This document shows positions 8,344 through 16,504 of a stretch of DNA of 47,958 nucleotides, in pieces. This stretch comes from an uncultured Candidatus Melainabacteria bacterium (GTDB taxonomy: Bacteria > Cyanobacteriota > Vampirovibrionia > LMEP-6097). Each line of letters begins with the position of its first letter. The stretch's first letter is position 1. The stretch is taken from the NCBI GenBank assembly GCA_937927525.1, contig CALBDR010000293.1:1-47958 (forward strand), written 5' to 3'. The notes under the pieces were generated by a model. It worked only from the letters and a program-made list of their open reading frames with translations, searched no databases and was not told the origin of the DNA. Made by a program: the position numbers and the translations under genes.

Positions 8344-9720
8344 TCAATAAATAGACTGGGACAACCATGCAACAATGGTTCCCTTTAACTCTTTTTTATC
8401 TAAGTTTTTAGATTTTGCTAGATATCGGTCACTCTCTGTTGCCATTTGCTGAACTGGTCGCAGATCATAAACATAGCGCTCATTGTCCCGAGAACAATTA
8501 TGGGTATATTGTCCCAGATAAAAATTACAGGTTTTTACTGCTAAATTATCATCACTAGATAAGCCAAAACCTCGACACAATAATGGTCTTGCCTCATATA
8601 TAGAGCAGCGCTTATCTATTAAAAAAGGACAAGAATACTTAAATCCATGAGGGTTCTCTACACCTTTTTTTCGATTCTCAATAAAAGACTTATCTATAAT
8701 TTTTAGCTCATCACCAAACTTAGCTTTATGTTCATTTTGAATTTGTCTAGCACGCTCACGAACTTCTTCTAATGGATAATCATTTTTTTCAGCCCAATCT
8801 TTTAGATACAAATATTCAGTCAGACTCATATGCGGTGAAGTGTAATTACAGCAATCAGAGCAATTAAAGTAGGCACAAGTATCTTCATGAAGACCAGTTG
8901 TCTCAAGAACCTCTTTCTGAGTACTTACAACCTCATCTAAAACTTGCCCCCAGTTACTTAAAGTCTCTGCGGCAGGAAAATAACTAGGGTTCGCTTTAGG
9001 GCGCATTTCTGGAGATAAGTCGATGCTAATATCTGCCGGCATAATCTTACGATATCTCATCATATATTCTTCAGATTTTTCCTTATCCCCAGTAACTCGA
9101 TAATAAAAAGCAAGCAACCTTACTCGTTCGGCTTCCTGCCTCTGTTCAATATTTTCTACTCCGTTGCAAAAATCAATAAATTTAAAATTCAATAACTCAT
9201 CAGCAAGCTGCTGATATTTTTCTTTAATTCTAAATTCTAAAATATACTGAGAGTAGTAAAAAGTAATATCAGGCAAAATATTTTTTAATGAATAAAACTC
9301 AAAATTATCTAGTGTTTTTTGAGTTTGTTCAGAAAAAGTAATATTTACCTTTAAGACATGAAAGAATTCCACTAAGATTTTAGCTAAACTCTGAGAGAGA
9401 CGCTTTCTAGTATGTGCATCGACAAAATTAGGAATAAAATGATTTGCCTGCAAAACCTTACCTTGAAGTATATACACATAAGTCCATAGAATTTTTATTT
9501 CTTTCTCAGCTAAATTTTCTGGTCTTTCTAATATTTGATTTTCAAACTCTAAAAATTCCTCAAAAATCAAAAGTTTCATAAATTTTCGAAAGTTTTTAGA
9601 ATACCTATGTCTATACTTTTTCTCTTCCTCAAGACACACTGAATAATAGTCATTGAACTCATCTCGATTGAAATCAGCACAGCCAGAATTTTCAATTTTT
9701 AAGCAATCTAATGAATCCAT
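8344..9720 (-). CDS. YkgJ-family cysteine-cluster protein (458 aa)
   Basis: The C-terminal half carries the zinc- or iron-chelating cysteine cluster: CAYFNCSDCCNY (about residue 281-292), then KRCSIYEARPLLCRGFG (about 366-383) and a further Cys in KTCNFYLG. The N-terminal 270 residues are helical and charged and resemble no family I know; a few repeat-like helices could form a TPR-type fold. It lies directly upstream of two flagellins on the same strand. The flagellin lysine methylase FliB belongs to the same cysteine-cluster group, so a role in flagellin modification is possible but unproven. Ribosome binding site GAGG is 13 nt from the ATG. Confidence 0.75.
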   Translation of the reverse strand: MDSLDCLKIENSGCADFNRDEFNDYYSVCLEEEKKYRHRYSKNFRKFMKLLIFEEFLEFENQILERPENLAEKEIKILWTYVYILQGKVLQANHFIPNFVDAHTRKRLSQSLAKILVEFFHVLKVNITFSEQTQKTLDNFEFYSLKNILPDITFYYSQYILEFRIKEKYQQLADELLNFKFIDFCNGVENIEQRQEAERVRLLAFYYRVTGDKEKSEEYMMRYRKIMPADISIDLSPEMRPKANPSYFPAAETLSNWGQVLDEVVSTQKEVLETTGLHEDTCAYFNCSDCCNYTSPHMSLTEYLYLKDWAEKNDYPLEEVRERARQIQNEHKAKFGDELKIIDKSFIENRKKGVENPHGFKYSCPFLIDKRCSIYEARPLLCRGFGLSSDDNLAVKTCNFYLGQYTHNCSRDNERYVYDLRPVQQMATESDRYLAKSKNLDKKELKGTIVAWLSQSIY

Positions 9721-9743
9721 TTAACTTATTATTCCTCAAAATC

Positions 9744-9772
9744 TTGGCCTTTGGGCCTTTTACCTGTAAGAT
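9744..9772 (+). promoter_or_regulatory. Sigma-70-type promoter of the zinc-finger/secretin cluster
   Basis: TTGGCC at 9744-9749, a 17-bp spacer, then TAAGAT at 9767-9772. The -10 box lies 8 nt before the ATG at 9781, so the message is probably leaderless. The -35 overlaps a small inverted repeat, GGCC-TTTG-GGCC (9746-9757). Confidence 0.6.
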
Positions 9773-9780
9773 AGAGTTGT

Positions 9781-10767
9781 ATGCCTAGCTACTGTACAGT
9801 TTGTGGTGTAAAATTAACCGCTAAAAATAGAATTTCATATAGACCTAGTTCATGTAGAGACTGTGAATTAGAACGTAAAAGATTATATTCACTTAAAAGA
9901 AAACTCCAAAAAGAACAGGAAAATGCAGCTAAGGGTGCTAAAACTACTAAAACTAAAGCTAAAGAAGAGAAAAAGTCTACTAAAACTAAGGTAGTTAAAG
10001 GTACCAGTGCTACCAAAGCAAAAATAGTAACTAAAGTACCGACAAAAGCCAAGGCTGCAGCCAAGTCCACAGCTACGACTCGAGCAAAACGTTCTACAAG
10101 TAAAGCTTCAACAACAAAAACGACAGCAGCTAAAACTAAATCAGCTGCTGTCAAGAAGGAAGTTAAAGTTAAAGTTAAAGCTAAAACAAAGACAACGAAC
10201 AAAGAAATTAAAGCTAAAACAACTACTAAAGCTAAAGCCACTGCTGTTAAAGCCAAGGCAGCAGAAGAAAAAGAAACTAAAGCTAAAACAACAAAAGCAA
10301 AAGCAAAAGAACCAACTAAAATAACAGCTACTAAAAAAGAAGAAACTAAAGTTAAGGAAAGTAAAGCATCTGCAAAATATAAAGCTGTAGAAAAAACAGA
10401 GAAAAAAGAAGCTAATCCATTTGTTGCTTTACCTTCTTACATAAAAGATTCTGCAAAAATTAAAGTCAAGAAAAGAAGACTATCTAAAGATAAAAAATCA
10501 AGTTCAACTTCAGCAAAAGAACTTCCATCATTATCTTCAGAAGGTGATGCTAGCCACATTTTTTCTTTAGGCAAAGAATTATCAGAAGATGATTTATTAA
10601 GAGCCCCATCTGAAACACCATGGGATAGCTCTAGCTTTAAAATCGTAAGTGGAAGTACCGTTGAACATGGGGTAGAAGACCAGGAAGAAAGTAGAGGTCC
10701 AAGCCCTGAAGAAATTAAAAATATTATTGAAAAAATAAGACTAGAGCACAAAACAAGAAGGAGTTAG
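9781..10767 (+). CDS. Zinc-finger protein with long Lys/Ala/Thr-rich tail (328 aa)
   Basis: The N-terminus has two Cys pairs, CTVC (residues 5-8) and CRDC (residues 25-28), a likely zinc ribbon. Residues about 45-205 are low-complexity, dominated by KAKTT and KVKAK-type repeats, like eukaryotic histone H1 tails and bacterial histone-like tails. This part should be disordered and bind nucleic acid. The C-terminal 120 residues are mixed and acidic. No membrane segment is seen. It is first in a cluster with a secretin 1 bp downstream. Function is unknown; DNA or RNA binding is inferred from charge. Confidence 0.7.
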   Translation: MPSYCTVCGVKLTAKNRISYRPSSCRDCELERKRLYSLKRKLQKEQENAAKGAKTTKTKAKEEKKSTKTKVVKGTSATKAKIVTKVPTKAKAAAKSTATTRAKRSTSKASTTKTTAAKTKSAAVKKEVKVKVKAKTKTTNKEIKAKTTTKAKATAVKAKAAEEKETKAKTTKAKAKEPTKITATKKEETKVKESKASAKYKAVEKTEKKEANPFVALPSYIKDSAKIKVKKRRLSKDKKSSSTSAKELPSLSSEGDASHIFSLGKELSEDDLLRAPSETPWDSSSFKIVSGSTVEHGVEDQEESRGPSPEEIKNIIEKIRLEHKTRRS

Positions 10768-10768
10768 C

Positions 10769-12394
10769 ATGAGCTTAAAGCGTTTAGCATTGATAGGAAC
10801 ACTAATATTAAGTCCATTTATTGCGCTTACGTGTTTCAAAACACCTAAAGTCCAAGCTGCTAAACAAAGTTCAAAAACTGAAAGTCAGACTCCAGGCAAT
10901 CTTATAAATTTCTCAGCAAGAAATGTTCCTGTAAGAGATGCCTTTGCTACCCTAGCTAGAATCTCGGGGAAAAGTATCACTGTGAGTGGTGATATTCAAG
11001 ACAGACAGACAATTTCAGTAGTAGAAATTAATGATCTAAGTTTCAATGATGCATTTATGAACTTGGTAAGAGCTGCTGGAGTTGATTTTGTTGCAAGGGG
11101 AGATAATAATTTTACTATTCTTAGAGCTAATAGTAGGTCAGATATCAAGCTTTTTTCGAGTTTGGAATCTAGTATTATTGATACTGAGTTACCTTTAGAA
11201 GATAGAAGGACCGACTTAGTATACGACAACCAAGATATATCAAGCATTGTAAAAGACTTGGCTAATATGTATGGGGTCGATATAATACTCACAGCTCAAC
11301 CTACAGAAAGAGTCACTGTGAAACTAAAAGATGTTAACATTGATGAAGCCTTAACTTTGGTTTTAGCTGGTAGTCAATTCAAGCATACTAAAAGTGGTGA
11401 AGCATATGTTCTTTATAACAGCGCTAATAAAAATTTCAGCTTATATAATGAAACAGCATTTATACCACTAAACTATATTGATGCTAAAGAAATACTCAAG
11501 TTCTTACCTGAAGATATAAAAAAATTAGCGAAATCTAGTGAAAAACAAAATGCTCTTATAGCTGATGGCTCAGCTGAAGATATTGAAAAATTGCGTAATT
11601 TTGTAAAGGCTGTCGATCAGCCAATACCTCAAGTAGAGCTTGATGTAAAGCTTGTAGAAATGTCTGAAAGCTTGAACCGTGCTTTAACTCCATATGCTGA
11701 CACATTTAACTTAGGTAGGGTAGGAACCACAATATCCAATGAAGCTACTGGTGCTGATACCACTGATTTACTTGATGGAGCTGGTTTTGATCTAAATTTT
11801 GATGATGATAACTTCTTTATTTTTAATACAAGACCTTCTTATAGCCAAAACTCAGCAAATGCACAAATTAAAGTTAGCCAAAAGCTATTAGTAACTAGTG
11901 GTAAAAGTGCACAAATCAACTTTGACCAAGATATTAACGTCGTTCTAAATGCAGCAAACCCTGGCGGTGGTGGACAAGCCGTTGGAGTTGTTCAAACCCA
12001 ACAAATACAAAAAGTAACTGCTGGTAATTCGTTGAGTATCACTCCTATTGTAGGTCACGGGGGTATTATTACTGTTGAAGTCGAAGTCGAAGTATCAGCA
12101 AACGGAGATATAAACCCTAACACAGGTGTCCCTGTAAGTACGACTAGAAGAAGAATTACTTCAGAAGTCCAAATTCCAAATCATAAAACCATTGTAATTG
12201 GTGGTATCTTTGATGACCAAAAAACAAGATCTACATCAAATGAAATTCCGATTTTAAGTAGAATACCAATAATTGGTAACCTATTCGGTAACACTTCTAG
12301 AGCTAAAGCTCAAACTGAGCTAATGATCTTAATTACCCCTCATGTTAAAGATGCTGACAGTAATATTCTTCAGAAATTTTACTCAACAACATAA
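10769..12394 (+). CDS. Secretin (PilQ/GspD family)
   Basis: Outer-membrane channel of the type IV pilus/type II secretion class. Residues 1-30 look like a signal peptide. Two STN-like repeats follow (about 45-120 and 150-215), then a secretin N1-type domain (about 230-290, NALIADGSAEDIEKLRNFV). The C-terminal secretin domain (about 290-535) ends with IPILSRIPIIGNLFG and ELMILITPHV, the family's signature. Length 541 is within range. AAGGAG lies before the ATG and overlaps the end of the upstream gene. PilMNOP and ATPase genes are absent here; the pilin-like gene at 2187-2684 could be a client. Confidence 0.92.
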   Translation: MSLKRLALIGTLILSPFIALTCFKTPKVQAAKQSSKTESQTPGNLINFSARNVPVRDAFATLARISGKSITVSGDIQDRQTISVVEINDLSFNDAFMNLVRAAGVDFVARGDNNFTILRANSRSDIKLFSSLESSIIDTELPLEDRRTDLVYDNQDISSIVKDLANMYGVDIILTAQPTERVTVKLKDVNIDEALTLVLAGSQFKHTKSGEAYVLYNSANKNFSLYNETAFIPLNYIDAKEILKFLPEDIKKLAKSSEKQNALIADGSAEDIEKLRNFVKAVDQPIPQVELDVKLVEMSESLNRALTPYADTFNLGRVGTTISNEATGADTTDLLDGAGFDLNFDDDNFFIFNTRPSYSQNSANAQIKVSQKLLVTSGKSAQINFDQDINVVLNAANPGGGGQAVGVVQTQQIQKVTAGNSLSITPIVGHGGIITVEVEVEVSANGDINPNTGVPVSTTRRRITSEVQIPNHKTIVIGGIFDDQKTRSTSNEIPILSRIPIIGNLFGNTSRAKAQTELMILITPHVKDADSNILQKFYSTT

Positions 12395-12399
12395 ACACT

Positions 12400-12879
12400 A
12401 TGAATAAAAGAATATTCTTATTTTTACTAATATCATTGAGCATAAATTTTGCTCCTGCAAATGCATTCTGGGGCTTTTACGATTCAAGGCAAGACGAGCC
12501 TGAAATAGAATTAGTTCTTAGACAAGTTCCTAAAACCCCATTGAGGATCATAAAACATAAAATGAAAGACTCAGGGGTCAATCAGCTACATGTTAAAGAA
12601 GTGGCTCAAACCTTTATTTTCAAAGTAAAAAATGTCAGTAAGCAAAATATAATCTCCTACAAAATAGGAATGAAAGAATATCATCCTTTTCAAGAAGTTA
12701 AAAGCAAAGAATTTTTTATTAGTTCTGTAAAAAAATTAAAACCAAAACAAACTAATAAAAACTATGATCAGAGAATAATCAACGAAAATATTGATACTCT
12801 TTACATAGCCACCGTGGATGAAGTACTTTTTGAAGATGGTACAGTCTGGAATGCTAAGCAAGGTATAATAAAACCTTAA
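12400..12879 (+). CDS. Secreted or periplasmic protein of unknown function (159 aa)
   Basis: Residues 1-22 form a signal peptide with a likely cleavage site ANA|FW. The mature part is basic with alternating strands (for example QTFIFKVKNVS), suggesting a beta-sandwich-like fold. It follows the secretin by 5 bp and precedes the 57-residue gene by 3 bp, so it belongs to the same unit. A periplasmic helper of the secretin is an attractive guess only. Confidence 0.65.
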   Translation: MNKRIFLFLLISLSINFAPANAFWGFYDSRQDEPEIELVLRQVPKTPLRIIKHKMKDSGVNQLHVKEVAQTFIFKVKNVSKQNIISYKIGMKEYHPFQEVKSKEFFISSVKKLKPKQTNKNYDQRIINENIDTLYIATVDEVLFEDGTVWNAKQGIIKP

Positions 12880-12882
12880 ATC

Positions 12883-13056
12883 ATGTCAGAAGAAATACTA
12901 GACGCTGAAGCAAGTACTTTAAATAAAAATAGTGGTCCTATTGATCATTTAAAACATTTATTAAAGATAGGTTGGGCATTAGACTCACCTTTAATTCAAT
13001 CTTTTGTTGAAAAACATAATCTCCACAGGGAATTAAAGCAATTACAAAATGACTAA
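12883..13056 (+). CDS. Small protein of unknown function (57 aa)
   Basis: ATG at 12883 to TAA at 13056 is open and fits exactly between its neighbours: 3 bp after the secreted-protein gene, and overlapping the next start by 8 bp (ATGACTAA). The product is soluble. It has an acidic N-terminus and a C-terminal helical segment containing LLKIGWALDSPLIQSFVEK. It resembles no family I know. The coupling suggests it is made in step with the recombinase-fold protein. Confidence 0.6.
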   Translation: MSEEILDAEASTLNKNSGPIDHLKHLLKIGWALDSPLIQSFVEKHNLHRELKQLQND

Positions 13057-13861
13057 TAATCAAGTACTTAACCAAGAACTTGTTAAATACTTTTATGATT
13101 TTTTATCCGAAAAAAGTCATAAAACAGACTCTGCTATTCATAAAATCATTCTAGATCTTAAAAAGTTTATCGAGAGAATTGAAGATACTCTAATTAGCCC
13201 AGACTCTATTAGAGAGTATATATTCTTGCTAAAAGATGAATATAATCCATCTACATATAAAGTTAAATTAAGCAGTCTAAGACAGTTCTGTAACTGGTTA
13301 GACCTTAAAGACAACCCCTTTTACTATGCCAATGAATTTGAAATAATTGAAGATGAAGAAAAAGAAAACTATTACAATGAAGAAGAGTATCATAACCTCA
13401 AGAAAGAACTTAGCTTCATAGAAAAACTCATAGTTACTTTAATATATGAACTATATCTATCAGTAGATGATTTTTATAACTTAAGCTTAGCTAACTTTAA
13501 CTTTGCAAATCTAAGTTTTAAAATCAGGGAGACTTCTATAAAGTTAAGTAATGATTTAGCAAAAGCTACAAAAGACTTTGTTAGAAGCTTGAGCCAGCAA
13601 GGCTTAGAGTATAAAATTTTTAGCCTAGACCCTATCAGTAATGAAGAAATCAGTCTAGAAAAAATATTTAAAAGAAATAATTTATCTATAAAGAAGTTAA
13701 GAAGATCGAGGATTGTTCATCTACTTAATTCAGGACTTAGCTTAGATGAAGTAAACAGCTTACTTGGCTTAAAGTTAGGTGCAAGCTATGAAAAATTTGA
13801 AACTCAGAAAAAAGATTATGTCTTGCTAAAAGAGTTTAAAAGTTTTCACCCTCGGGGCTAA
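13049..13861 (+). CDS. Tyrosine-recombinase-fold protein lacking catalytic residues
   Basis: The 270-residue layout matches XerC/XerD: a SAM-like core-binding domain (about 8-95) and a C-terminal catalytic fold. The segment LRRSRIVHLLNSGLSLDEVN (residues 217-236) aligns with the usual LRHxFAxHLLxxG region. The catalytic set is degraded: the first Arg is Ser138, the His of HxxR is Lys215 (Arg218 remains), the LGH His is Leu241, and the nucleophile Tyr is Phe250. The Gly-Lys hairpin is also shortened. It probably binds DNA without cutting it. It is last in the secretin cluster and its stop overlaps the opposing gene by 4 bp. Confidence 0.65.
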   Translation: MTNNQVLNQELVKYFYDFLSEKSHKTDSAIHKIILDLKKFIERIEDTLISPDSIREYIFLLKDEYNPSTYKVKLSSLRQFCNWLDLKDNPFYYANEFEIIEDEEKENYYNEEEYHNLKKELSFIEKLIVTLIYELYLSVDDFYNLSLANFNFANLSFKIRETSIKLSNDLAKATKDFVRSLSQQGLEYKIFSLDPISNEEISLEKIFKRNNLSIKKLRRSRIVHLLNSGLSLDEVNSLLGLKLGASYEKFETQKKDYVLLKEFKSFHPRG

Positions 13862-14121
13862 CTAGCCTCTGGCTCAGCGAGAGAATGTCCTGTAGCCATT
13901 TCTAATGCTCTTTCTAATGTAGCTGCTTTATTCTGAATTTGTCTAATTTCTTCTATCAGAACTTGGTTTTGAATTTTTAGCTTTTTACTTTCATCTTGGT
14001 TAATAAAGTTCTTAGCTGTTAAACCAGGGAGACCGAAGTGCTTAGCAAAAGTTATTAGGACTGAAGCGCTTAAAGCTCCTGCTAAAAAACCAACTAATCC
14101 ACTGCCTAATAATTCTTCCAT
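13858..14121 (-). CDS. Small membrane-anchored coiled-coil protein (87 aa)
   Basis: Residues about 5-28 form an N-terminal membrane segment rich in Gly and Ala. Residues about 42-75 are a charged, heptad-like helix, probably a coiled coil. AAAGGG lies before the ATG as a ribosome binding site. It stands alone on its strand. The shape recalls small envelope proteins such as DUF948 or YtxH types, but I cannot assign a family. Confidence 0.55.
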   Translation of the reverse strand: MEELLGSGLVGFLAGALSASVLITFAKHFGLPGLTAKNFINQDESKKLKIQNQVLIEEIRQIQNKAATLERALEMATGHSLAEPEAS

Positions 14122-14273
14122 TTATTGCCCTTTCTCTTTATTTTAACAATTATCCCTGAGCCGTATTAAAATACTGGTACGAAAGTACTTAGTCCCTCAT
14201 AAGTTTAAGATAGGATAAAGAATATTTACGTAAAGTGAAATTGTGATATTATCTTGAAAATTTACTTTTTAGC

Positions 14274-14279
14274 TAAAAT
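14274..14279 (+). promoter_or_regulatory. -10 box of the AST operon
   Basis: TAAAAT lies exactly 8 nt before the GTG at 14288, with no Shine-Dalgarno, so the first gene is probably leaderless. The 166-bp gap upstream is AT-rich. It contains a short hairpin, GTAC-GAAA-GTAC, around 14180 and nothing else that I can name. Confidence 0.5.
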
Positions 14280-14287
14280 ACTAACTA

Positions 14288-15460
14288 GTGAAAGATCTAC
14301 TAATCGAACTAGCAAATATAAACTCATATTCATATAACTTAGAAGGCTTAGAAAAAGTAAAAGACCTGCTTAAAAGCTGGTATCTAGAACTTAATGAAAA
14401 ATTCTCACACTTAAATCTTAAGTTTAGGGAAATTGAACTGAAGCCGCAAAGCTTAGTAAACAAAGCAGGAAAGCTTGAAGAACAAAAGCTTGGAAAAGCT
14501 TTATTAATCACGAAAGAAGTCAACCCAGACCTACCTTCAGTATTATTAATGGGACACATGGATACAGTCTTCCCTCCTACAATAGGTTTTAATGAATGTA
14601 AAGATTTAGGAAATGGCATCATGAATGGACCTGGAGTTTCAGATCTGAAAGGTGGTCTAGTAGTTATGCTTAAAGCTTTAGAAAAATTTGAAGCTAGCCC
14701 AGAAGCAGAGAAACTTAATTGGCAAGTCTTCTTTAATCCAGATGAAGAAATCGGCTCACCTGGTTCAAGTGAAATTTTCTCACAGGTAGCAAAACATAAT
14801 AAATGGGGTTTAATCTATGAACCTAGTCTGCCAGATGGTTCTTTTACTTATAGAAGGAAGGGAGCTGCTAATTATCAGTTAGTAATACGCGGCAAAGCCG
14901 CGCATGTCGGCAGAGCCTTCGGTGAAGGTATAAGTGCAATTTCTATTGCAGCAGAGTTTATTAATGCAGGTAATGTCTTAAATGAAGATCCTAATGTCAT
15001 TATTAACTTTGGGAAAATCGAAGGTGGTGGACCTTTAAACATAGTTCCTGACTTAGCAATATTAGGATTCAACATTAGAATCGAAGAAAACACTGACGAG
15101 GAAAGAGTTTTAAAAACAATTAATGAACTAATAGGGAAACTAAAAAACAAATACCCTGGTGCTGAATTCAATCTTCACGGAAAATTTAACCGTAAACCTA
15201 AAATCCCAAACGAGAAATTAGATTCTTTATATACTATTCTAGAAGAGTGTTGTAGTGAATTAAACCTGAGCTACAAAACGCGAAACACAGGTGGTTGCTG
15301 CGATGGCAACAATATGTGGGAGTATGGACTTCCAAATATCGATACATTAGGTGTAAGAGGAAAAGACATTCATAGTACTGATGAAATCATTTATTTAGAC
15401 TCACTTGAAGAAAGAAGAGAATTATCTTACCTATTATTAAAGCGACTAGCGCTGATATAA
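14288..15460 (+). CDS. M20-family metallopeptidase (glutamate carboxypeptidase-like)
   Basis: Zinc hydrolase of the CPG2/ArgE/DapE/PepT superfamily. Metal ligands and catalytic residues are visible: GHMDTVFP (about 95-102), GPGVSDLKGG (about 116-125), NPDEEIGSPGS (about 153-163), a Glu in YEPS (about 177) and DIHSTDE near residue 360. A dimerisation lid lies between. It starts an operon with astA, astD and astB. In that position it may remove succinate from N-succinylglutamate, the AstE step, since no AstE (M14-type) gene is present. This role is inferred from context; peptidase or other N-acyl hydrolase activity is the alternative. Confidence 0.85.
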   Translation: MKDLLIELANINSYSYNLEGLEKVKDLLKSWYLELNEKFSHLNLKFREIELKPQSLVNKAGKLEEQKLGKALLITKEVNPDLPSVLLMGHMDTVFPPTIGFNECKDLGNGIMNGPGVSDLKGGLVVMLKALEKFEASPEAEKLNWQVFFNPDEEIGSPGSSEIFSQVAKHNKWGLIYEPSLPDGSFTYRRKGAANYQLVIRGKAAHVGRAFGEGISAISIAAEFINAGNVLNEDPNVIINFGKIEGGGPLNIVPDLAILGFNIRIEENTDEERVLKTINELIGKLKNKYPGAEFNLHGKFNRKPKIPNEKLDSLYTILEECCSELNLSYKTRNTGGCCDGNNMWEYGLPNIDTLGVRGKDIHSTDEIIYLDSLEERRELSYLLLKRLALI

Positions 15461-15484
15461 TGATTCTTCAGCAGGTTAATATTT

Positions 15485-16504
15485 GTGGATTTTCTTATTC
15501 GACCAATTGAAAAGTCAGATTTAGACGCTATCTTTGAGTTAGCGAAACAAACAGGACCTGGAATGACCAGTCTACCTGCAGATAAAGTTTTACTCTCAAA
15601 AAAAATCCAAGAGTCAGAGAATGCTTTTAAAATCGAACCTTTAAGCCCAGGAAGTGAGTCCTATAGGTTGGTAATGGAAGTAGACTCAGAAATAGTAGGT
15701 ATTGCTGGTATTAGGGCTAAGACTGGTGGTTTCGAACCTTTCTATTCCTATGAAATGAAACATGCAAGACACAGTTCTCCATCTCTAAAAGTAGATAAAG
15801 AAATTCCTTATCTAGAACTTTCTCAAGAATACGACGGTCCAACGATAATAGGCTCATTATTCCTTTCTCCGAAAATGCGTGGACATGGCTTAGGAGGCTT
15901 CTTAAGCTATAGTCGTTTTATGTTCATGGCAGACCATCCTGAAAGATTCACTGATGAAGTAATTGCAGAAATGCGTGGAGTGATTAATGAGGATGGCAAA
16001 TCCCCTTTCTGGGAGGCTACTGTGAGACACTTCTTTAATATTGAATATGATGAAGCTGACTACCTAAGTGCTAAAGACAAGGGGTTTATAGGAGATTTAA
16101 TGCCGAAATATCCTATCTACATTCCATTACTTAGAGATGAAGCGATAGAAGTTATTGGTGAAGTTCACAAACATACTAAACCTGCCCTAAAATACCTTAT
16201 GGATGAAGGTTTCAAAAGAGATGCCCACGTCGACATATTTGATGCCGGTCCTAGAATTATTGCTAAAACTAGTGAAATCAAGACTATAAAAGAATCAGAA
16301 TCTAAGCAAATCACTGCTGTAATGGATACTAAAGATATCGATAATTGCTCAGATTATATAATTTCCAATTCAAGAATTGATTTCAGATTATCTAAAGCAA
16401 AGGTATTATTCTGTGAAAATAATCAAATTGCCCTTCAGCAAAAAGATATGTACAAATTAGGAGTTAAACTTGGTGATTATGTTCGAATCCGTAAATCCAT
16501 CTAA
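15485..16504 (+). CDS. astA: Arginine N-succinyltransferase
   Basis: First step of the arginine succinyltransferase pathway: arginine + succinyl-CoA gives N-succinylarginine. The 339-residue length matches AstA. Typical segments are an N-terminal MDFLIRPIEKSDLDAI, GSLFLSPKMRGHGLGGFLSY (acetyl-CoA-type binding loop, about residue 121-140) and HFFNIEYDEADYLSA. The start is GTG at 15485, 24 bp after the M20 gene, with only a weak AGCAGG upstream. The end overlaps the start of astD by about 29 bp. Confidence 0.93.
   Translation: MDFLIRPIEKSDLDAIFELAKQTGPGMTSLPADKVLLSKKIQESENAFKIEPLSPGSESYRLVMEVDSEIVGIAGIRAKTGGFEPFYSYEMKHARHSSPSLKVDKEIPYLELSQEYDGPTIIGSLFLSPKMRGHGLGGFLSYSRFMFMADHPERFTDEVIAEMRGVINEDGKSPFWEATVRHFFNIEYDEADYLSAKDKGFIGDLMPKYPIYIPLLRDEAIEVIGEVHKHTKPALKYLMDEGFKRDAHVDIFDAGPRIIAKTSEIKTIKESESKQITAVMDTKDIDNCSDYIISNSRIDFRLSKAKVLFCENNQIALQQKDMYKLGVKLGDYVRIRKSI

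Noticed and set aside
9789..10256. 155-codon minus-strand frame opposite the Lys/Ala/Thr-rich gene
   Set aside because: It mirrors the repetitive Lys/Ala/Thr codons of the plus strand, which give Val/Ala/Leu runs in reverse. It has no ribosome binding site or plausible product.
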